Part shown: piece after piece, positions 60,723 through 64,000 of the stretch
Layout: each line of letters opens with the position of its first letter
How positions within the stretch are numbered: position 1 is the stretch's first letter
DNA from: Nocardioides cavernae
GTDB taxonomy: Bacteria > Actinomycetota > Actinomycetes > Propionibacteriales > Nocardioidaceae
DNA: 64,000 nt
NCBI RefSeq assembly: GCF_016907475.1
Contig: NZ_JAFBCA010000001.1
Span: forward strand, 1,302,001-1,366,000
Direction of reading: 5' to 3'
Notes under the pieces: model-generated
The model's input: the letters and a program-made list of their open reading frames with translations, nothing else
Told to the model about the DNA's origin: nothing
The model's database searches: none
Position numbers and translations under genes: made by a program

Positions 60723-62294
60723 TCAGATCCAGCGCTGGAACCAGATGCGCGCGTCCCACTCCGACTTCGTGAGCAGGACGTCGGTCCAGATCGGCCAGAA
60801 CCACGCGAAGGCGATGAGGGCGAGCACGGTGTAGCTGCCCGCGACGACCACGCCGAAGGTGCGCCGCGGCGTCGGCACGTCGGACGTCCCGATCAGGTGC
60901 CCCATGACCAGCGCGACCGACAGCACGAGGAACGGCAGGGCGGTGATCGCGTAGAAGAAGAAGATCGGTCGGTCGTCGAACGCGAACCAGGGGAGCCACG
61001 TGCTGGCGAGACCGGCGACCACGACGCCGTGGCGCCAGTCGCGGGCCCCGGCCCACAGCAGCAGCGAGGCCACCGCCGCGAGGCTGCCGCCCCACCAGAT
61101 CACCGGGTTGCCGAGGAGCAGGACCTGCCGGATGCAGCTCGAGCCCGAGGGGGCCGCGCACCCCTGTGAGCCGGGCTGGATGTCGGTCTGGGCGTCGACG
61201 CCGACCGGGCGGCCCATGACCAGCCACGTCGACGGCTTGGAGGCGTAGACGTGCGTCGAGTCGTTGAGGAAGTGGCTGTGGAAGGTGTAGACGTCCTGGT
61301 GGTACGACCACAGCGATCGCAGCGACTGCGTCACCTCCCCGAGGCCGTCGGCGTCCGGCTCGCTCGCGGTCGGCCACGGCTTCCCGCCACCGTAGGACGT
61401 GTACTGCGTGTTGTTGAACGCGTCCTCGTAGACGTCGGCGTGCACCAGCCAGCCCGTCCACGACGCGACGTACGTCGCCAGCGCGACGCCCACCAGCGCG
61501 ACGAACGCCGGCGCCCCGTCGAGGACGATCGAGCGGAGCAGCGGCCGACGCTGGCCGAACGCCCGCCGCGCCCCGGCGCTCCACAGCCAGGCGAGGAGGC
61601 CGAAGACGGCCAGCGCGTAGACCGCGGACCACTTCGTGCCGCACGCCAGGCCGAAGCTGACCCCGCCGAGGACCAGCCAGGGACGCCACCACGTCCGTGT
61701 CGCGCCGGCGGCCAGCCGGTCGCGCAGCCACTGGCGGTCGGCGACCACGCAGTGCACACCGCAGAGGGTGAAGAACGCCAGGAAGATGTCGAGCAGCGCG
61801 AGCCGCGAGAGCACGAGCTGGAGACCGTCGACGGACAGCAGGAGGCCCGCGACGAGCCCGAGGACCGTCGAGCCGGTGACGCGCCGGGCGAAGCGGCACA
61901 TGAGCAGGACCATCAGCGCGCCCACCACCGCCGACGCCGTCCGCCAGCCGGTGGGGTCCATCCCGAACACCTTGATCCCGGCGGCGATCAGCCACTTGCC
62001 GACCTCGGGATGGACGATCATCGACGGACCGTCCTGGAACAGCCCGGTCAGGTTGCCGTTGAGGATCGTCTTGTCGGCGTCCTCGACGTAGCCGCGCACG
62101 TAGCCGTGGTGGAGCAGCGACCACGCGTCCTTGGCGTAGTAGGTCTCGTCGAAGGAGAACGCGTGCGGCGTGCCGAGGTGCCAGCGGCGCAGGAAGAACG
62201 CCAGGCTGGCGAGGCAGAGCGCGCCGGCCCACCCGAACATCGGGTCCTCCGACCGCCAACGCGGACGATTCCGCTCGGCGGCAGTCGGGCTCAC
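60723..62294 (-). CDS. pmt: protein O-mannosyltransferase (GT39)
   Basis: Transfers mannose from polyprenyl-phosphate-mannose to Ser/Thr of proteins during Sec export. The 523 residues include 'HLGTPHAFSFDETYYAKDAWSLL' in the first external loop with the catalytic Asp49-Glu50, 'HPEVGKWLIAAGIKVFG', 'LLLSVDGLQLVLSRLALLDIFLAFF', and 'LACGTKWSAVYALAVFGLLAWL', in the order of actinobacterial PMT; about ten helices. The C-terminal 'KSEWDARIWFQRWI' is typical of mycobacterial Pmt. GTG at 62294 follows TAGAGT by six bases. Divergent from rsmI, a conserved actinobacterial neighbourhood. Secreted proteins here, such as the Ser/Thr-rich ones, could be substrates. Confidence 0.94.
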   Translation of the reverse strand: MSPTAAERNRPRWRSEDPMFGWAGALCLASLAFFLRRWHLGTPHAFSFDETYYAKDAWSLLHHGYVRGYVEDADKTILNGNLTGLFQDGPSMIVHPEVGKWLIAAGIKVFGMDPTGWRTASAVVGALMVLLMCRFARRVTGSTVLGLVAGLLLSVDGLQLVLSRLALLDIFLAFFTLCGVHCVVADRQWLRDRLAAGATRTWWRPWLVLGGVSFGLACGTKWSAVYALAVFGLLAWLWSAGARRAFGQRRPLLRSIVLDGAPAFVALVGVALATYVASWTGWLVHADVYEDAFNNTQYTSYGGGKPWPTASEPDADGLGEVTQSLRSLWSYHQDVYTFHSHFLNDSTHVYASKPSTWLVMGRPVGVDAQTDIQPGSQGCAAPSGSSCIRQVLLLGNPVIWWGGSLAAVASLLLWAGARDWRHGVVVAGLASTWLPWFAFDDRPIFFFYAITALPFLVLSVALVMGHLIGTSDVPTPRRTFGVVVAGSYTVLALIAFAWFWPIWTDVLLTKSEWDARIWFQRWI

Positions 62295-62300
62295 GCGGGC

Positions 62301-62306
62301 ACTCTA
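62301..62306 (-). promoter_or_regulatory. -10 hexamer for pmt
   Basis: TAGAGT on the minus strand, six bases before GTG 62294. Confidence 0.6.
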
Positions 62307-62346
62307 GCCAGACGCCACCGACGACTCGGCCCTCCCCGCGAGCCTC

Positions 62347-62352
62347 TACGGT
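62347..62352 (+). promoter_or_regulatory. -10 hexamer for rsmI
   Basis: TACGGT, seven bases before ATG 62360; it excludes the GTG at 62351, which overlaps the hexamer. Confidence 0.6.
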
Positions 62353-62359
62353 GAACCCC

Positions 62360-63190
62360 ATGACTGGCGTCCTCGTCCTCGCGGGCACCCCGATCGGGCA
62401 GGCCGGCGACGCACCACCGCGGCTGGCCGCCGAGCTCTCGGGTGCCGACGTCGTCGCGGCCGAGGACACCCGACGGCTCAAGCGGCTGTGCGCCGACCTC
62501 GGGATCACCCTGTCCGGTCGGGTCGTGTCCTACTTCGAGGGCAACGAGCAGGCCCGCACACCTGTCCTGCTCGAGGCGCTGCTGGCCGGCGAGCGGGTCG
62601 TGCTGGTGACCGATGCGGGGATGCCGAGCGTGTCCGACCCGGGCTACCGGCTGGTCACGGCCGCGGTCGAGCACGACGTACGCGTCACGGCTGTGCCCGG
62701 ACCCAGCGCCGTGCTGACCGCGCTGGCCGTCAGCGGGCTGCCGGTCGACCGGTTCTGCTTCGAGGGCTTCCTGCCGCGCAAGGCGGGCGAGCGCGGGCGG
62801 CGGCTCGCCGCCCTGGCCGCGGAGGAGCGCACGATGGTCTTCTTCGAGGCGCCGCACCGCACCGAGGCGGCGCTGGCGGCGATGGCCGAGGCGCTGGGCG
62901 GGGACCGCCCGGCGGCGGTCTGCCGCGAGCTGACGAAGACGTACGAGGAGGTGCGCCGAGGACCGCTGGCCGAGCTGGTCGCGTGGGCGGCCGACGGCGT
63001 GCGCGGCGAGGTCACCATCGTCGTCGAGGGCTCGGGCGGAGCCCCGGCCCTCGACACCGACCCCGGCACCCTGCGCGCGGCCGTCGCCGACCTCGAGGCC
63101 GCCGGCTCCACCCGCAAGGAGGCGATCGCCGAGGTCGCCAAGCGGGCCGGCCTGCCCAAGCGGGAGGTGTACGACGTTGTCCACCGCTGA
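62360..63190 (+). CDS. rsmI: 16S rRNA (cytidine-1402-2'-O)-methyltransferase
   Basis: Uses SAM to methylate the ribose of C1402 in 16S rRNA. The 276 residues follow the tetrapyrrole-methylase fold: 'VLVLAGTPIGQAGDAPPRLA' (residues ~4-23), 'VVAAEDTRRLKRLCADLGI', 'VVSYFEGNEQAR', 'VVLVTDAGMPSVSDPGYRLV' (SAM loop), 'VTAVPGPSAVLTALAVSGLP', 'FCFEGFLPRK', and 'VFFEAPHRTEAAL' with 'CRELTKTYEEVRRG'. ATG 62360 is chosen from the leaderless -10. It overlaps tatD by 14 bases, which suggests coupled translation. Confidence 0.95.
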   Translation: MTGVLVLAGTPIGQAGDAPPRLAAELSGADVVAAEDTRRLKRLCADLGITLSGRVVSYFEGNEQARTPVLLEALLAGERVVLVTDAGMPSVSDPGYRLVTAAVEHDVRVTAVPGPSAVLTALAVSGLPVDRFCFEGFLPRKAGERGRRLAALAAEERTMVFFEAPHRTEAALAAMAEALGGDRPAAVCRELTKTYEEVRRGPLAELVAWAADGVRGEVTIVVEGSGGAPALDTDPGTLRAAVADLEAAGSTRKEAIAEVAKRAGLPKREVYDVVHR

Positions 63191-64000
63191 GGGCGGAGCC
63201 GGGCCGACCCGCAGCCGCGCGGCGACGGAGGAGACGTCGGGCGCCCGGCGCGACCGCGAGCGCCCGCCCGCACCCGAGCCGCTGCCGCACCCCGTCGTCG
63301 ACAACCACTGCCACCTCGACATCGCCGACGGCGACTGGCTCGACACGGCGGACGCCGTCGCGGCCGCGGCTGCCGTCGGCGTGCCGCGGATCGTGCAGAT
63401 CGGCTGCGACCTCCCCGGCGCCCGCTGGGCGGTGGCCGCGGCGGCCGAGCACGACGCGCTCGTCGCAGGCGTCGCGCTCCACCCGAACGAGGCGCCCCGC
63501 CTCGCCGAGGCCGGTCGCCTCGAGGAGGCGCTCGCGGAGATCGAGCAGCTCGCGCAGGCCCACGACAAGGTGCGGGCCGTCGGCGAGACCGGGCTCGACG
63601 CCTTCCGCACCGGCGAGGACGGTCGGGCGGCGCAGGAGGAGAGCTTCCGGCGTCACATAGACCTGGCCAAGCGTCTCGACAAGACGCTCGTCATCCACGA
63701 CCGAGACGCCCACGACGACGTGCTGCGCATCGTCGACTCCGAGGGAGCGCCCGAGCGCTGGGTGATGCACTGCTTCTCGGGCGACGAGGCCTTCGCCCGT
63801 CGCTGCCTCGACCGCGGGGCCTTCCTCAGCTTCGCCGGGACCGTGACCTTCAAGAACGCGCAACCGCTGCGCGACGCGCTCGCCGTCACGCCCCTCGACC
63901 GGGTGCTGGTCGAGACCGACGCGCCCTACCTGACGCCCACGCCGTGGCGCGGTCGGCCCAACGCCTCCTACCTCGTGCCGCACACTGTGCGGGCCATGGC
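63177..64000 (+). CDS. tatD: TatD-family deoxyribonuclease, C-terminus outside window
   Basis: Metal-dependent DNase of the TatD amidohydrolase fold; 274 codons are present and the gene runs off the right edge. The metal ligands are visible: His-x-His in 'VVDNHCHLDIADG' (residues ~39-51), Glu in 'RAVGETGLDAF', His in 'TLVIHDRDAHDDVL', His in 'RWVMHCFSGDEAFA' and Asp in 'RVLVETDAPYLTP'. No ATG or GTG occurs in frame before the first metal motif. The TTG at 63177, ten bases after GGGAGG and inside the end of rsmI, is the only likely start. The first ~37 residues are a charged extension ahead of the fold. Confidence 0.9.
   Translation, partial: MSTAEGGAGPTRSRAATEETSGARRDRERPPAPEPLPHPVVDNHCHLDIADGDWLDTADAVAAAAAVGVPRIVQIGCDLPGARWAVAAAAEHDALVAGVALHPNEAPRLAEAGRLEEALAEIEQLAQAHDKVRAVGETGLDAFRTGEDGRAAQEESFRRHIDLAKRLDKTLVIHDRDAHDDVLRIVDSEGAPERWVMHCFSGDEAFARRCLDRGAFLSFAGTVTFKNAQPLRDALAVTPLDRVLVETDAPYLTPTPWRGRPNASYLVPHTVRAM

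Overview
The window is high-GC DNA with strongly GC-biased third codon positions. It looks like chromosomal sequence of an actinobacterium, most probably a Nocardioides-like member of the Nocardioidaceae. Supporting genes are an IdeR/DtxR regulator, an actinobacterial protein O-mannosyltransferase, an LCP ligase, a SepX/GlpR-type divisome protein beside a MoeA/Glp homologue, a DUF2277 protein, and many genes whose -10 hexamer lies 6-7 bases before the start codon (leaderless transcripts). The species assignment is inference. No rRNA, CRISPR array, integrase, transposase or phage gene is visible.

Layout. 0.0-5.4 kb: citrate synthase 2 (partial), pdxH, an anti-sigma-type ATPase and a membrane-anchored glycosidase-like protein. 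5.4-12.7 kb: two drug-export modules. The first is a TetR regulator with its operator followed by a heterodimeric ABC exporter with one degenerate ATP site. The second is a DHA2 efflux pump plus MarR, preceded by an unusual structured leader that holds a 12-codon ORF with an extended Shine-Dalgarno. 12.7-21.2 kb: GH13 alpha-glucosidase, a hotdog-type protein, ideR, sir2, a secreted beta-propeller protein, a trans-acting-enoyl-reductase-like protein, a CHAD protein and tRNA-Arg(CCU). 21.4-28.0 kb: LCP ligase, mscL, an SAF protein, an FmdB-type zinc ribbon, a membrane penicillin-acylase-family enzyme and 5-FCL. 28.0-33.4 kb: a compact operon ugp-moeA-moaC-mog-rimJ followed by sepX/glpR and tRNA-Ala(CGC), which places molybdenum-cofactor synthesis next to a gephyrin-like cell-division pair.

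33.4-55.4 kb is an accessory-looking block directly downstream of tRNA-Ala. It has a minus-strand sugar module (divergent zwf paralogue, GH15, aldose-1-epimerase) facing away from a plus-strand redox module (GMC dehydrogenase, NDH-2, cydA, cydB). Next come a Kef-type antiporter, a DUF2254 protein and other membrane proteins, and an MMPL transporter with a ~270-residue coiled-coil insertion. A DUF4185-like membrane fusion and a secreted beta-helix protein with a long Pro-Thr repeat complete it. The sugar and redox halves can be read together as a sugar-oxidation unit feeding a bd-type respiratory chain.

55.4-64.0 kb returns to ordinary genes: a sulfite-oxidase-like protein with a flavin reductase, an S51 peptidase, an MFS/LysR divergent pair, protein O-mannosyltransferase, rsmI and tatD (partial, TTG start).

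Five intergenic or gene-end sites between 5.4 and 27.5 kb carry compound palindromes whose arms are near-copies of each other within a site but unrelated between sites. None was found in the rest of the window.
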